Shown here one piece after another: positions 46,686 through 55,318 of a stretch of DNA of 64,000 nucleotides (within the stretch, counting starts at the first letter, position 1; every line of letters starts with the position of its first letter). Both the position numbers and the translations under genes were made by a program. Below the pieces are notes generated by a model that had not been told where the DNA came from, searched no databases, and was given only the letters and a program-made list of their open reading frames with translations. The stretch comes from JAEUPI01 sp046348365 (GTDB lineage Bacteria; Pseudomonadota; Gammaproteobacteria; Burkholderiales; Burkholderiaceae_C), in the NCBI GenBank assembly GCA_046348365.1, contig JAXMEL010000001.1, forward strand, positions 682,001-746,000, given 5' to 3'.

Positions 46686-46746
46686 CCGTCAGCAACAGCA
46701 CCCGCGCGCCGTCAGGGGTGGCGCGGCCAGCCGCTTACGGCACGCT

Positions 46747-47091
46747 AGCTGAACTCGGGGTCAAGCCAAGTCAGAACCTGTTCGTCGTTGGTCCGAAGCT
46801 GATAGGGCGATTCAACATACGCGAGCTTCTAGCTCGACCTGCCGCTCACCGTATTGGGATCAGCTATCCGTTTTCCACGGAAACACTCGAGATCGAAGCG
46901 CAGCTGCGACGCGCGCTGCCAGAAGGTGTATTCGTGAGCATGCAAGCTGCCGTCTGCGGCGCCGGCCCGGAATGTCGGCTGTTCACCGCCGAAGGCGATT
47001 TGATTTCGTTCGACGGCGCGCATCTCACGCCGGCGGGTGCCCGCCTCGCTGGACGGCGGCTGTCATCTGCCGCGCCGTTGGCGGGTCTTTC
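46747..47091 (+). pseudogene. OafA-type acyltransferase, SGNH 3' part displaced by IS66
   Basis: In frame with the 5' part once IS66 is removed: AELGVKPSQNLFVVGPKLIGRFNIRELL, then TAEGDLISFDGAHLTPAGARLAG, the terminal SGNH block with the catalytic Asp and His of D-x-x-H (FDGAHLT). It is cut again at 47092 by the second IS256 copy, five codons before its natural stop at 48532-48534. Without the IS66 interruption these residues would complete the esterase-like domain. It is unlikely to be translated on its own. Confidence 0.88.
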
Positions 47092-48518
47092 GTTGATGTC
47101 CCAGGAAGTGGTGTAAGTCCTTCGCTGTGCGGCAAGGCGCGTAGGGCGCTGGCGAAGCGGCTTGCTGCAACAACGATGGCGATCCCGATCGGGGGTGGCC
47201 ATCGTGGACCCGGATATGGTTGAGGTGCGACCCACCAACCGTGTCCAAGGAGAACCCACGATGACCACCGCCACTATGGCACTGGCCGAGCTGGCCGAAA
47301 AGGGAGCCGACGTCGACGTGCTGCGCCAGATGGTGCAGTTCATGGCCCAACGTCTGATGGAGCTGGATGTCGAGGAGTGCAGCCTCGGCTACGACGAGAA
47401 GAGCCCCGAGCGGATCAACAGCCGCAACACGGCTGCACGCGATCATCTGGAACACGCCGCGCCGGCAGCGTCGAGCTGAAGATCCCCAAGCTGCGCCAGG
47501 GCAACTGCGCTACGAGTTCCTGGAGCCGAGGCGCGCGCCGAGAAAGCCTTGACGGCCGTGATCCAGGAGGCCTACCGTGCACGGCGTGTCCACGCGCTCG
47601 GTGGACGACCTGGTCAAGGCGCTGGGCATGAGCGGCGTGTCCAAGAGCCAGGTCGGCCGGCTATGCGCCGAGCATCGACGAGCGCGTCGGCGCATTCCTG
47701 AACCGCCCGATCGAAGGCGACTGGCCGTACCTGTGGATCGACGCTACCTACGTCAAGACGCGCCAGGCCGGCCGCATCGTCAGCGTGGCCGCAATAATGC
47801 CGTGGGCGTCAATGCCGAAGGCGAGCGCGAGGTGCTGGGCCTCAAAGTCGGGCACTCGGAGGCCGAGCCGTTCTGGACGGAGTTCCTGCGCAGCCTGAAC
47901 CGGCGCGGGCTGCGCGGTGTCAAGCTCGTCATCAGCGACAGCCACGAGGGCATCAAGGCGGCAGTGGCCAAGGTCTTCAAGGCCACTTGGCAGCGCTGCC
48001 GAGTGCACTTCATGCGCAACGCGCTGGCTATGCGGGCAAGACGCAGCGCCGCATGGTCAGCGCGGCCATTGGCACGGTGTTCGCGCGCAAGGAGCGGCCG
48101 AGGCGGGGCGAGCGCAGTGGCGAGCGGTAGCCGATCCAGCAAATTCCCCAAGCTCGGCGCGCTGATGGACGAGGCCGAGCACGACGTGCTCGCCTTCATG
48201 ACGTTCCCGCGCGCGCACTGGACGCAGATCTACTCGACCAACCCGTTGGAACGGCTGAACGCCGAGATCAAGCGCCGCACCAACGTCGTGGGCATCTTCC
48301 CCAACGACGCCGCCATCGTGCGCTTGGTCGGCGCGATGCTGCTCGAGCAGAACGACGAGTGGTCGCTGAACCGGCGCTACATGCAGCTGGAAGGCCTGCA
48401 GGCCGTCAGCGATACTGCACCGACTCGGCTGCCCGCTGTGGCTCGCTGAGTACCCGTGCATCTCAGCCTTCTCCGGGCTGTGGACCTACACCACGGGCAG
48501 GGACACGACCGGTCTTTC
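47084..48518 (+). mobile_element. IS256-family insertion sequence, copy 2 (damaged), with target duplications
   Basis: The element is 47092-48510 (1419 bp) and is flanked by the direct repeat GGTCTTTC at 47084-47091 and 48511-48518. Its ends match those of copy 1 exactly, in the opposite orientation. The duplications differ from those of copy 1 (CTCCCTTG), so each copy arrived independently and this is not one composite transposon. It is 11 bp shorter than copy 1, and the transposase frame is broken. Confidence 0.92.
47261..48449 (+). pseudogene. IS256-family transposase, frameshifted copy
   Basis: Nearly the same sequence as the intact gene at 27832, but the frame changes near 47380-47430, 47510-47575, 47660, 47800 and 48030-48140. 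Stretches between these points match copy 1 base for base. The damage is made of clustered small insertions and deletions with few isolated substitutions. The catalytic Asp and Glu codons are still there but in different frames. Confidence 0.9.
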
Positions 48519-48545
48519 TGGACAGGTGCGCTAACGGACTGCGCA

Positions 48546-49344
48546 GCTCAAAGGCCTGCAAGCGATGCTTTGCCTGCCTCGAGCAGATCGGCTCCAGTGC
48601 TGAAGTACAGAGGGGTCAGGTACCAAGCCACTGAGCTGGTCGTCCACTCCGAGTATTTGTAGAGCCCGATTCGCGGGTAGCTCGCGCCAGCGCCTGTCTG
48701 ACTGGTGTTGTAGGTGTTGAACCCGGTGTGGCTGACGACCTGCTCGAACACGCCACCAGGCTTGGCGCGCCAGATCTCCAACAGTGGATTGTGCGAACTC
48801 AGATACCCGGGCCTGTAGTGAACGACGTATCGATACCACACGCCAGGCGCAGGCAGCGCCTCCTTGTGCACCCACGGATTACCTTCGGTGCTCATCCACC
48901 CCTGTCCGTCGACGGTACCGGACGTGTTGTAGGCCACTCGCCAGCCCAACGTGCCGGTCTGCCCACTGGCGAATAGCGCAATGTCGGGCTGTGTCCGGCC
49001 AGCCTGCGGGGTGTGGGTCTGGAATATGAGGTGCTCGTCGTAGCTGGTGGTCGAGCCGAATGTCTCATCAGCCTTGCGCTGCACCGCGAACGACATCCAG
49101 AAGTCCTTGCCAGGAGTCAGCGCCTGCGCTGGTCTGCTGTGCCATACCTGCTCGCTACGCACGCCTCCCCAAATCAGCGAACCCCCTTGCGTGATGCGGT
49201 GCAGATTCACCGTACGACCAGATCCGCTCGGGTCCGCAACGGCCGCCATCAACTGCACACCGTCGACAACGATCGCCGTACTGCCATCCCACTGCGCACT
49301 CGATCCGGACACCGCCGTCGCCACTGGCGTCGGCGCCGCCGGCA
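48546..49344 (-). repeat. 799-bp direct repeat, copy 1 (3' end of lyase gene 1)
   Basis: Identical to 50208-51006 at an offset of 1662 bp. It starts 2 bp before the stop codon and covers the whole catalytic domain. The same translations appear in all frames of both copies, which confirms identity at base level. The flanking sequences on either side differ. Confidence 0.93.
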
Positions 49345-49849
49345 GAGCGCCCGCTGAAGAGGCGTTGCCGGGCGCTGGCTGTGATGCATTCGTTCCGGCC
49401 GTCGACGATGCCGCCACCTCGATCGTCCATGAATACGATGCATCCGGCTTTGTCTGATCCACACCGCTACCTGTGTCCACGAAATACTGAACCGTGTGGG
49501 TTCCTGCCGGCAGCTCAGATTTCTGCCCCAAGTTGAACGGATTCGGACAGACGATGGGCGAGTACGTGTTTAATCTGCACGCCACCACAGGGCTGGCCCC
49601 ACGCGCGTCAAGCTCATACGTGATCGACGCCGACGTCGCGGTCGTCTTCTCTGATGGCAGATTGAACAGCTTGAGCGTAGCCCCCGACGCAACCGTCGTC
49701 GAAAGCATGCCCGTCACGCTGTCCACATCGCTGGTAGATCCGGAGCTACCAATCCCTCCGTCGCCGCAAGCCGCCGCCAGCAACGCGCCTATCAATCCAA
49801 TTGCAGACATCAATGAGCGAGACCGTTCTGAAGTGTTGCGAATATACAT
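48548..49849 (-). CDS. Polysaccharide-lyase-like lipoprotein, copy 1
   Basis: The protein has 433 aa from the ATG at 49849 (MYIRNTSERSRSLMSAIGLIGALLAAAC). The signal peptide ends in the lipobox LAAAC, so it should be a lipoprotein. A small N-terminal beta domain (about 45-140) has a cysteine pair in CRLNTYSPIVCPNPFNLG. The C-terminal domain (about 165-433) has SLIWGGVRSEQVW, KDFWMSFAVQRK, HLIFQTHTPQ, GVWYRYVVHYRPG and PRIGLYKYSEW, the pattern of jelly-roll polysaccharide lyases (PF14099, heparin lyase I-like). It likely trims or releases the surface polymer. The last 266 residues are identical to those of the gene at 50210. It converges on the broken acyltransferase, 13 bp from its original stop. 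Confidence 0.65.
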   Translation of the reverse strand: MYIRNTSERSRSLMSAIGLIGALLAAACGDGGIGSSGSTSDVDSVTGMLSTTVASGATLKLFNLPSEKTTATSASITYELDARGASPVVACRLNTYSPIVCPNPFNLGQKSELPAGTHTVQYFVDTGSGVDQTKPDASYSWTIEVAASSTAGTNASQPAPGNASSAGALPAAPTPVATAVSGSSAQWDGSTAIVVDGVQLMAAVADPSGSGRTVNLHRITQGGSLIWGGVRSEQVWHSRPAQALTPGKDFWMSFAVQRKADETFGSTTSYDEHLIFQTHTPQAGRTQPDIALFASGQTGTLGWRVAYNTSGTVDGQGWMSTEGNPWVHKEALPAPGVWYRYVVHYRPGYLSSHNPLLEIWRAKPGGVFEQVVSHTGFNTYNTSQTGAGASYPRIGLYKYSEWTTSSVAWYLTPLYFSTGADLLEAGKASLAGL

Positions 49850-50209
49850 TTTCTTGCAGTGAATCCGGTTGTACTGATCCAACGAGACGTGGCGCCATGG
49901 TCAATCGATGGACGCCCGATGCATGGCTGGAGATCTTCTTGGAACTCGACAGTTGCCCCGTTTGAACATGTAAGCGAGGCAGTTCCTGCCGAACAAGCTG
50001 ACGATCCAACTCGAGCGCTACCGTGTCGGCGCACAGCTCACGCGCTGTCGGTCGACCGACTATCTTCTTCGGCCGGCGAGCGTCTATAGAGCATCAACGC
50101 GGGTGCATCGCATGGGTCGTTTGCACTCCGTATCAATTTCAGCGGCGTCGACCGGATCGCTCGCGGCCAGACGCAGCCGCTCGATCGCTACCAAGACCAC
50201 GCCTGCCGC
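49850..50209. other. Spacer between the two lyase genes
   Basis: These 360 bases hold no gene that I can support. It is likely to contain the promoter of lyase gene 1 and the end of the transcript of lyase gene 2. No promoter or terminator was clear enough to name. Confidence 0.45.
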
Positions 50210-51006
50210 TCAAAGGCCTGCAAGCGATGCTTTGCCTGCCTCGAGCAGATCGGCTCCAGTGCTGAAGTACAGAGGGGTCAGGTACCAAGCCACTGAGCTG
50301 GTCGTCCACTCCGAGTATTTGTAGAGCCCGATTCGCGGGTAGCTCGCGCCAGCGCCTGTCTGACTGGTGTTGTAGGTGTTGAACCCGGTGTGGCTGACGA
50401 CCTGCTCGAACACGCCACCAGGCTTGGCGCGCCAGATCTCCAACAGTGGATTGTGCGAACTCAGATACCCGGGCCTGTAGTGAACGACGTATCGATACCA
50501 CACGCCAGGCGCAGGCAGCGCCTCCTTGTGCACCCACGGATTACCTTCGGTGCTCATCCACCCCTGTCCGTCGACGGTACCGGACGTGTTGTAGGCCACT
50601 CGCCAGCCCAACGTGCCGGTCTGCCCACTGGCGAATAGCGCAATGTCGGGCTGTGTCCGGCCAGCCTGCGGGGTGTGGGTCTGGAATATGAGGTGCTCGT
50701 CGTAGCTGGTGGTCGAGCCGAATGTCTCATCAGCCTTGCGCTGCACCGCGAACGACATCCAGAAGTCCTTGCCAGGAGTCAGCGCCTGCGCTGGTCTGCT
50801 GTGCCATACCTGCTCGCTACGCACGCCTCCCCAAATCAGCGAACCCCCTTGCGTGATGCGGTGCAGATTCACCGTACGACCAGATCCGCTCGGGTCCGCA
50901 ACGGCCGCCATCAACTGCACACCGTCGACAACGATCGCCGTACTGCCATCCCACTGCGCACTCGATCCGGACACCGCCGTCGCCACTGGCGTCGGCGCCG
51001 CCGGCA
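50208..51006 (-). repeat. 799-bp direct repeat, copy 2 (3' end of lyase gene 2)
   Basis: Partner of 48546-49344. The boundary falls at the junction between the linker and the catalytic domain, and just after the stop codon, so the repeat matches a protein domain and not a whole gene. Confidence 0.93.
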
Positions 51007-51580
51007 ACGCGGCACTAGAGACCGTCCCGACGATAGGCGCCGGGGCTGGGCTGGGACTCGACGCGACAGAGTTGCTGGCGGCGACCGCCGAAGTGCCATT
51101 GCTCGCAGATGCGATAGTCCACGAGTACGAAACGTCCGGCTTGGCCGTGTCTAGGCTCGTACCCGTATATCGATAGTAGTCGACCGTATGCTGTCCCAGG
51201 GCGAGCGGACTGGACTTACCCAACTCAAACGGATTCGGACACGGGATTGGTGCATACGTGTCCAGCCTACAGTACACCTGATAGGAAGGATCGCCGGAAT
51301 ACCCAATCGACGCGGAAGTCTGTGTTGTCCCATTCGCTGGAAGGCTCGTCAACGTGATCGGTGCAGGTGCGGACGTTCCGGAGGTGATGGGTGTTTGATT
51401 GAAGCGGGGCCTCCAGCGCAACGCCGTCTCTTGACTGGTGTCGAATGCGCCCCCGACATCGCTTGCGAGGTTCACGCCTGATGACGGTTGCGATGTGGCT
51501 TCGCCACCGCATCCCGAGAGAACACCTAGAGCGAAAGCTATGGCAATGACAAGATCACGTACTTGAAACGGCTTCATCAT
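50210..51580 (-). CDS. Polysaccharide-lyase-like lipoprotein, copy 2
   Basis: The protein has 456 aa from the ATG at 51580 (MMKPFQVRDLVIAIAFALGVLSGC); the lipobox is LSGC. The N-terminal beta domain with CRLDTYAPIPCPNPFELG is homologous to that of the gene at 48548 but clearly diverged, while the catalytic domain, from AAPTPVATAVSGSSAQWDGS to the end, is identical. Same jelly-roll lyase prediction (PF14099-like). The linker carries extra Ser/Pro-rich sequence. As the two N-terminal domains differ, the enzymes could bind different parts of the polymer while sharing one catalytic activity. Confidence 0.65.
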   Translation of the reverse strand: MMKPFQVRDLVIAIAFALGVLSGCGGEATSQPSSGVNLASDVGGAFDTSQETALRWRPRFNQTPITSGTSAPAPITLTSLPANGTTQTSASIGYSGDPSYQVYCRLDTYAPIPCPNPFELGKSSPLALGQHTVDYYRYTGTSLDTAKPDVSYSWTIASASNGTSAVAASNSVASSPSPAPAPIVGTVSSAALPAAPTPVATAVSGSSAQWDGSTAIVVDGVQLMAAVADPSGSGRTVNLHRITQGGSLIWGGVRSEQVWHSRPAQALTPGKDFWMSFAVQRKADETFGSTTSYDEHLIFQTHTPQAGRTQPDIALFASGQTGTLGWRVAYNTSGTVDGQGWMSTEGNPWVHKEALPAPGVWYRYVVHYRPGYLSSHNPLLEIWRAKPGGVFEQVVSHTGFNTYNTSQTGAGASYPRIGLYKYSEWTTSSVAWYLTPLYFSTGADLLEAGKASLAGL

Positions 51581-52285
51581 CGAAAGATTCCCAAGGAACC
51601 TGAAGTCGAAAGGGCGACAACGCGCAAGAAACACGGGCCATCGCAGCGATGCGTGGAGTCTCGAATTGCTTGCCAAGGCACTCGTTAGCGATTCGCCAGG
51701 CTGGTAAACAGATACGTTTACAGCTGCTGGCCAACCCCTCAGACAAGGGGGTGCGATCTGTAACGCGATCGCCTCGCGTTGCGCGCGAGTCTTGGAGTCC
51801 CGTCCCAGGCCAAGGCGGTCCGCAGAGACACTCACTCAGCAGGTCTGCCTTCGACCAAGTGCCCTCGTTGAGAGAGATTGATGCAGCTGGAACTTTGCGC
51901 CCGATCGACGTGATCAGAGACCGCACGACCCCAGTAACCGTGGGGTCCGCAGCGAACGATCGTCGAAACGCTTCGCACCAAGTGGCTGCAGTAGATACGA
52001 TCGGCTTACAGTCGTAGGTCCGAATACTGCCCTCGCCTTAGGGCCGTCTTGTTTACGACTTCAAACGAAATGCCAAGTCATGCACGGCCAAAGCATCGGT
52101 ACGCGGCGCGACGTGCCTAACCACGCCATAGTCCATTGGCAGTCGCCGCACCGCTGCATATGTCGCGGCGACGAAATCGCCGCATCAACTGAAGCAACGT
52201 CGGCCGCCTCAGTGAGACTCAGTCCTGTTCATCCGCCTTTCAGACGGTGGGCACCGGGTCGACGGCGCTTCGTCGGACCTGCCGC
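51581..52285. other. Divergent intergenic region between lyase gene 2 and gtrA-like gene
   Basis: This 705-bp stretch has only short overlapping frames and no recognised gene. It must contain the promoters for the minus-strand lyase and the plus-strand GtrA/GtrB operon. An ACCCCT/AGGGGGT hairpin near 51735-51753 is present but weak. Nothing else stands out. Confidence 0.45.
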
Positions 52286-52690
52286 ATGAAGACCGCGCAT
52301 GTACAGTTCCTCGGCTACGCCGCTGTGGGCGCCATAGGCACGGCGGTCCAATATGGCACGCTGATCGTGGGAGTGGACATCATCGGGTCATCTCCGCTGA
52401 TCTCGTCTTCAATGGGCGGCGTGTTCGGCGCGCTTACCAACTACCTGTTGAACTATCGCCTCACCTTTCGAACTCGCAAATCGCATTCGGAGGCCATGGT
52501 GAAGTTCGTCGCGGTGGCCTTGGCCGGGCTGCTGATCAACGCGGTGGTCATCGATCTTGCCATGCGTTTCTTGAGTTCCCACTACCTCGTCGCGCAGGTC
52601 ATGGCAACGGCCTCAGTCCTGATCTTCGGATTCGCCGCGAATCGGAACTGGACATTCAAGGAAGAAACGAATGAACGAGCATCGGCTTGA
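52286..52690 (+). CDS. GtrA-family membrane protein (bactoprenol-linked glucose flippase type)
   Basis: The protein has 134 aa from the ATG at 52286 (MKTAHVQFLGYAAVGAIGTAVQYG). Four hydrophobic segments, GGVFGALTNYLLNYRLTFRT and the end FAANRNWTFKEE are the GtrA (PF04138) signature. GtrA flips the polyprenyl-phosphate sugar made by GtrB. Its end overlaps the next gene, a GtrB homologue, by 20 nt, which strongly supports the pairing. Confidence 0.9.
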   Translation: MKTAHVQFLGYAAVGAIGTAVQYGTLIVGVDIIGSSPLISSSMGGVFGALTNYLLNYRLTFRTRKSHSEAMVKFVAVALAGLLINAVVIDLAMRFLSSHYLVAQVMATASVLIFGFAANRNWTFKEETNERASA

Positions 52691-53735
52691 GTCTGCGCAC
52701 GCAGGCAACGCAAAGAGTCACTACACGCTGTCAGTCGTGGTGCCTGCCTACAATGAACAGGAGGTTCTTCCAGAATTCCACCGCAGGCTCTCGGCAGTGC
52801 TTGCCAGGTTGCAGGGCAATTGCGAAGTTGTCTACATCAACGATGGCAGTCGCGACCGGACCATGGAGGTTATGCGATCGCTGCGCGCTCAAGATCAGCG
52901 AGTGTCGATCGTCGATCTGAGCCGAAACTTCGGCAAGGAAATAGCCCTGACCGCCGGGCTTGACCATGCCGCCGGAGACGCGGTCGTTGTCATCGATGCC
53001 GACCTCCAGGACCCGCCTGAATTGATCCCCGAGTTGATCGCACAGTGGCAATCGGGTTTCGACGTGGTGTTCGCACGGCGTACGGCGCGCGACGGCGAAA
53101 CCCTGTTCAAGAAGGCGACAGCTTCAGCGTTCTATCGCTTGATTCAACGCGTCTCTAGAGTCGAAATACCGGCCGATACCGGTGACTTTAGGTTGCTTAG
53201 CCGCCGTGCAGTCGACGCCCTGAAGCAGCTGCGCGAGCAGCACCGATTCATGAAAGGGCTGTTTGCATGGATCGGCTTCCCGCAAAAGGCCGTACCTTAC
53301 CGGCGCGATGCCCGATTCGCAGGCGACACAAAGTGGAACTACTGGAAACTGTGGAACTTCGCGATCGAGGGATTCACTTCGTTCACGATTGCGCCGTTGA
53401 AAATCGCCACCTATGTCGGCGTTCTCGTGGCGCTCGTGTCGTTTGTCTTCGCGGCATGGATCATCTACAAGACGATCGCATTCGGTGATCCCGTAAGAGG
53501 CTATCCATCACTGATCGTGGTCGTTTTGTTCCTGGGCGGTGTGCAGTTGCTGTCCATCGGCGTGATGGGGGAGTACTTGGGCAGGCTTTTCGATGAGTCC
53601 AAGCGACGCCCGCTCTACTTTCTAAACACATATGCGCCCGCCGTATCGCTGTCGGCGGCGGGTGGCAAAGGCGCGACGCACCCCTCTTCAGCCGTCGACG
53701 ATCCACGTCAGCTCGCCGCCGCTCACATCGAATAG
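52671..53735 (+). CDS. GtrB-type polyprenyl-phosphate glycosyltransferase (GT2)
   Basis: The protein has 354 aa. The GT2 catalytic half has LSVVVPAYNEQEVLPEFHRRL, VYINDGSRDRT, VDLSRNFGKEIALTAGLDHAAGD and VVIDADLQDPPELIP (the metal-binding DAD). Later DTGDFRLLSRRAV and the Y-R-R-x-x-R region follow, and two C-terminal membrane segments (IATYVGVLVALVSFVFAAWIIY; LIVVVLFLGGVQLLSIGVMGEYLGRLFDE). It makes a polyprenyl-phosphate sugar in the inner membrane for periplasmic transfer. The third enzyme of such a set may be the GT-C protein at 56315. Confidence 0.92.
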   Translation: MNEHRLESAHAGNAKSHYTLSVVVPAYNEQEVLPEFHRRLSAVLARLQGNCEVVYINDGSRDRTMEVMRSLRAQDQRVSIVDLSRNFGKEIALTAGLDHAAGDAVVVIDADLQDPPELIPELIAQWQSGFDVVFARRTARDGETLFKKATASAFYRLIQRVSRVEIPADTGDFRLLSRRAVDALKQLREQHRFMKGLFAWIGFPQKAVPYRRDARFAGDTKWNYWKLWNFAIEGFTSFTIAPLKIATYVGVLVALVSFVFAAWIIYKTIAFGDPVRGYPSLIVVVLFLGGVQLLSIGVMGEYLGRLFDESKRRPLYFLNTYAPAVSLSAAGGKGATHPSSAVDDPRQLAAAHIE

Positions 53736-53755
53736 CCCTTAGCGCAGCGTCGTCG

Positions 53756-55318
53756 ATGCCAGGTACTTCGGAGCTCCTGCCGAGTTCTCAACTCGACTCG
53801 TGCGGCCGACGCTGGGAGCTACTCACCTATGCGGGCGAGCAGCCAGCATGGGTGGTGCGCGTTGCGCAACAAATTCAGGCCCATGCTGGAGTGCCCGGCA
53901 AGATGATCGGCTCGTCCGTGGCGCCTCAGGCGTTCAAGGACAGTCTATGCCGCGCCGCCTGGGCCTACGACGCGTTGCGCTCGCGTAACGCGGCTTCACT
54001 GGTGCCCAGTGTGAATGTGCCTTTCGCGATACCCGGAGCAGGCGTGAACATCTGCGTCTCACTGGTCGGTGATCCGCCAGCAGATGCAGAAGTGACACTT
54101 ACCGTTTGCGCTGGCGGACTACCCGCCGCGCAGCTCCAACGCTCGCTGGAGCTCGCGATGATTTCTGGCCATACCGAGCTCGAGTTCGACGCCGTCTGGC
54201 GACATGGCGGTTCTTCGACCAGGCTCAAGTGGCGATGCGCACTCGTCGAATGGTCCATCGCGATCTCGATGGACCGCGCCGCGGACAAGCTGATCGGTCT
54301 GCTCGTGCACTGCCTTGCAAGCGCCTCGCAAGCTCCGTACGCATGCGAGGCGCCCGTGCCGTCCCCTATCGATCTCCATCCTGCGAAGTCGCAGCATGGC
54401 CCGTTAGCAAGTTCACTCCAGCAGGCAGCCCGTCGTGCCACGAGTCAGGCCCAATGGGCCATCAGCGTCTTTCAAGACGTTTCGCCGGCGACACTGTGGC
54501 CCGAGCACGGCGGCGTTCATCTGGTGCCCCCTGTGGACCGCTTCTGGGCCGATCCCTTTCTGGCGCGCGAAGGGGATCGGCTGTGGGTGTTCTTTGAAGA
54601 GCTCCTATTTACTGCGCCCAAGGGGACGATTCGTTGCGTTTCAGTCGACCGATCAGGCAATGTCGGAGAACCCATTGATGTTCTCGAGGAAGACTGCCAC
54701 CTGTCCTACCCGAACGTCTTCCGGCACGATGGCCATTGGTACATGCTCCCCGAAAGCAGCGAGCGTGGCGACCTGACCTTGTATGTGGCGCGCACATTTC
54801 CCGCCGAGTGGGTGCCTGTATCACGACTCCTGACGAACGTCCGCGTGGCCGACGCTACGCTTCATAGACAAGATGGCGCCTGGTGGATCATGGCAGGCTC
54901 CGCCGATTCGCCAGGTGGCACTCTTGACGACACGCTTCGCATCTACACGGCCCCGGACCTCTTCGGTCCGTGGGTCGCCGCTTCACGCCATGCCGTCAGA
55001 TCGGATCCTTCGTGCTCTCGCCCGGCTGGCCCGCTATTCGAGTGGAATGGGCGATGGGTTCGCCCTGTTCAGGACTGCCGCGGCCGATATGGTCGCGCGC
55101 TTCATCTCCTCGAGATGGACCACTTGGACAGAGATGGTCCTAAGGAGCACCTCATCGCGTCGCTGTACGGCGACGCGCAGGCGGGTACCACCTGCACCCA
55201 TACCTACTGCCGCGTGGGAAACGACCTGGCGGTGGATTGGTTGAGATGGCGGCCACGCTGGTCGAAGCGGCCGCGCGCGCCTAGATTGCGATTCGCGCAC
55301 TACCGCGGAGTCTGCTAA
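53756..55318 (+). CDS. GINT1-like (five-bladed beta-propeller) protein, possible glycosyl- or acyl-modifying enzyme
   Basis: The protein has 520 aa from the ATG at 53756, 20 nt after the GtrB stop. The C-terminal 300 residues show the PF24793-type propeller of proteins named after plant glucosamine inositolphosphorylceramide transferase 1: PPVDRFWADPFLAREGDRLWVFFEELL, CHLSYPNVFRHDGHWYMLPESSE and RPAGPLFEWNGRWVRPVQDC. The N-terminal part is unlike any family I recognise, and in related proteins it is often a formyltransferase-like domain. The blades resemble GH43-like glycosidases. Its place after the GtrA and GtrB genes suggests it acts on the sugar chain; the reaction is unknown. Confidence 0.6.
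   Translation: MPGTSELLPSSQLDSCGRRWELLTYAGEQPAWVVRVAQQIQAHAGVPGKMIGSSVAPQAFKDSLCRAAWAYDALRSRNAASLVPSVNVPFAIPGAGVNICVSLVGDPPADAEVTLTVCAGGLPAAQLQRSLELAMISGHTELEFDAVWRHGGSSTRLKWRCALVEWSIAISMDRAADKLIGLLVHCLASASQAPYACEAPVPSPIDLHPAKSQHGPLASSLQQAARRATSQAQWAISVFQDVSPATLWPEHGGVHLVPPVDRFWADPFLAREGDRLWVFFEELLFTAPKGTIRCVSVDRSGNVGEPIDVLEEDCHLSYPNVFRHDGHWYMLPESSERGDLTLYVARTFPAEWVPVSRLLTNVRVADATLHRQDGAWWIMAGSADSPGGTLDDTLRIYTAPDLFGPWVAASRHAVRSDPSCSRPAGPLFEWNGRWVRPVQDCRGRYGRALHLLEMDHLDRDGPKEHLIASLYGDAQAGTTCTHTYCRVGNDLAVDWLRWRPRWSKRPRAPRLRFAHYRGVC

Larger units (their letters stand above)
44160..46746 (+). mobile_element. IS66-family insertion sequence inside the acyltransferase gene, with target duplications
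   Basis: The element is 44168-46738 (2571 bp). Its ends start GTAAGCGGCTGGCCGCGCC at the left and read the same from the right, forming a perfect inverted repeat of 22 bp (44168-44189 with 46717-46738). The 8-bp direct repeat GGCACGCT flanks it at 44160-44167 and 46739-46746, the normal IS66 duplication size. It carries the three IS66 genes (tnpA, tnpB and tnpC) in order on the plus strand, but tnpB and tnpC are not open throughout. The host gene frame resumes exactly after it. Confidence 0.93.

Noticed and set aside
45565..47116. Open frames of 282 and 448 codons within and after IS66 as separate genes.
   Set aside because: They join frame-shifted pieces of the IS66 transposase to the displaced acyltransferase end; neither is a natural gene.
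27771..48510. A composite transposon carried by the two IS256 copies.
   Set aside because: Each copy has its own, different 8-bp target duplication, so they inserted separately.
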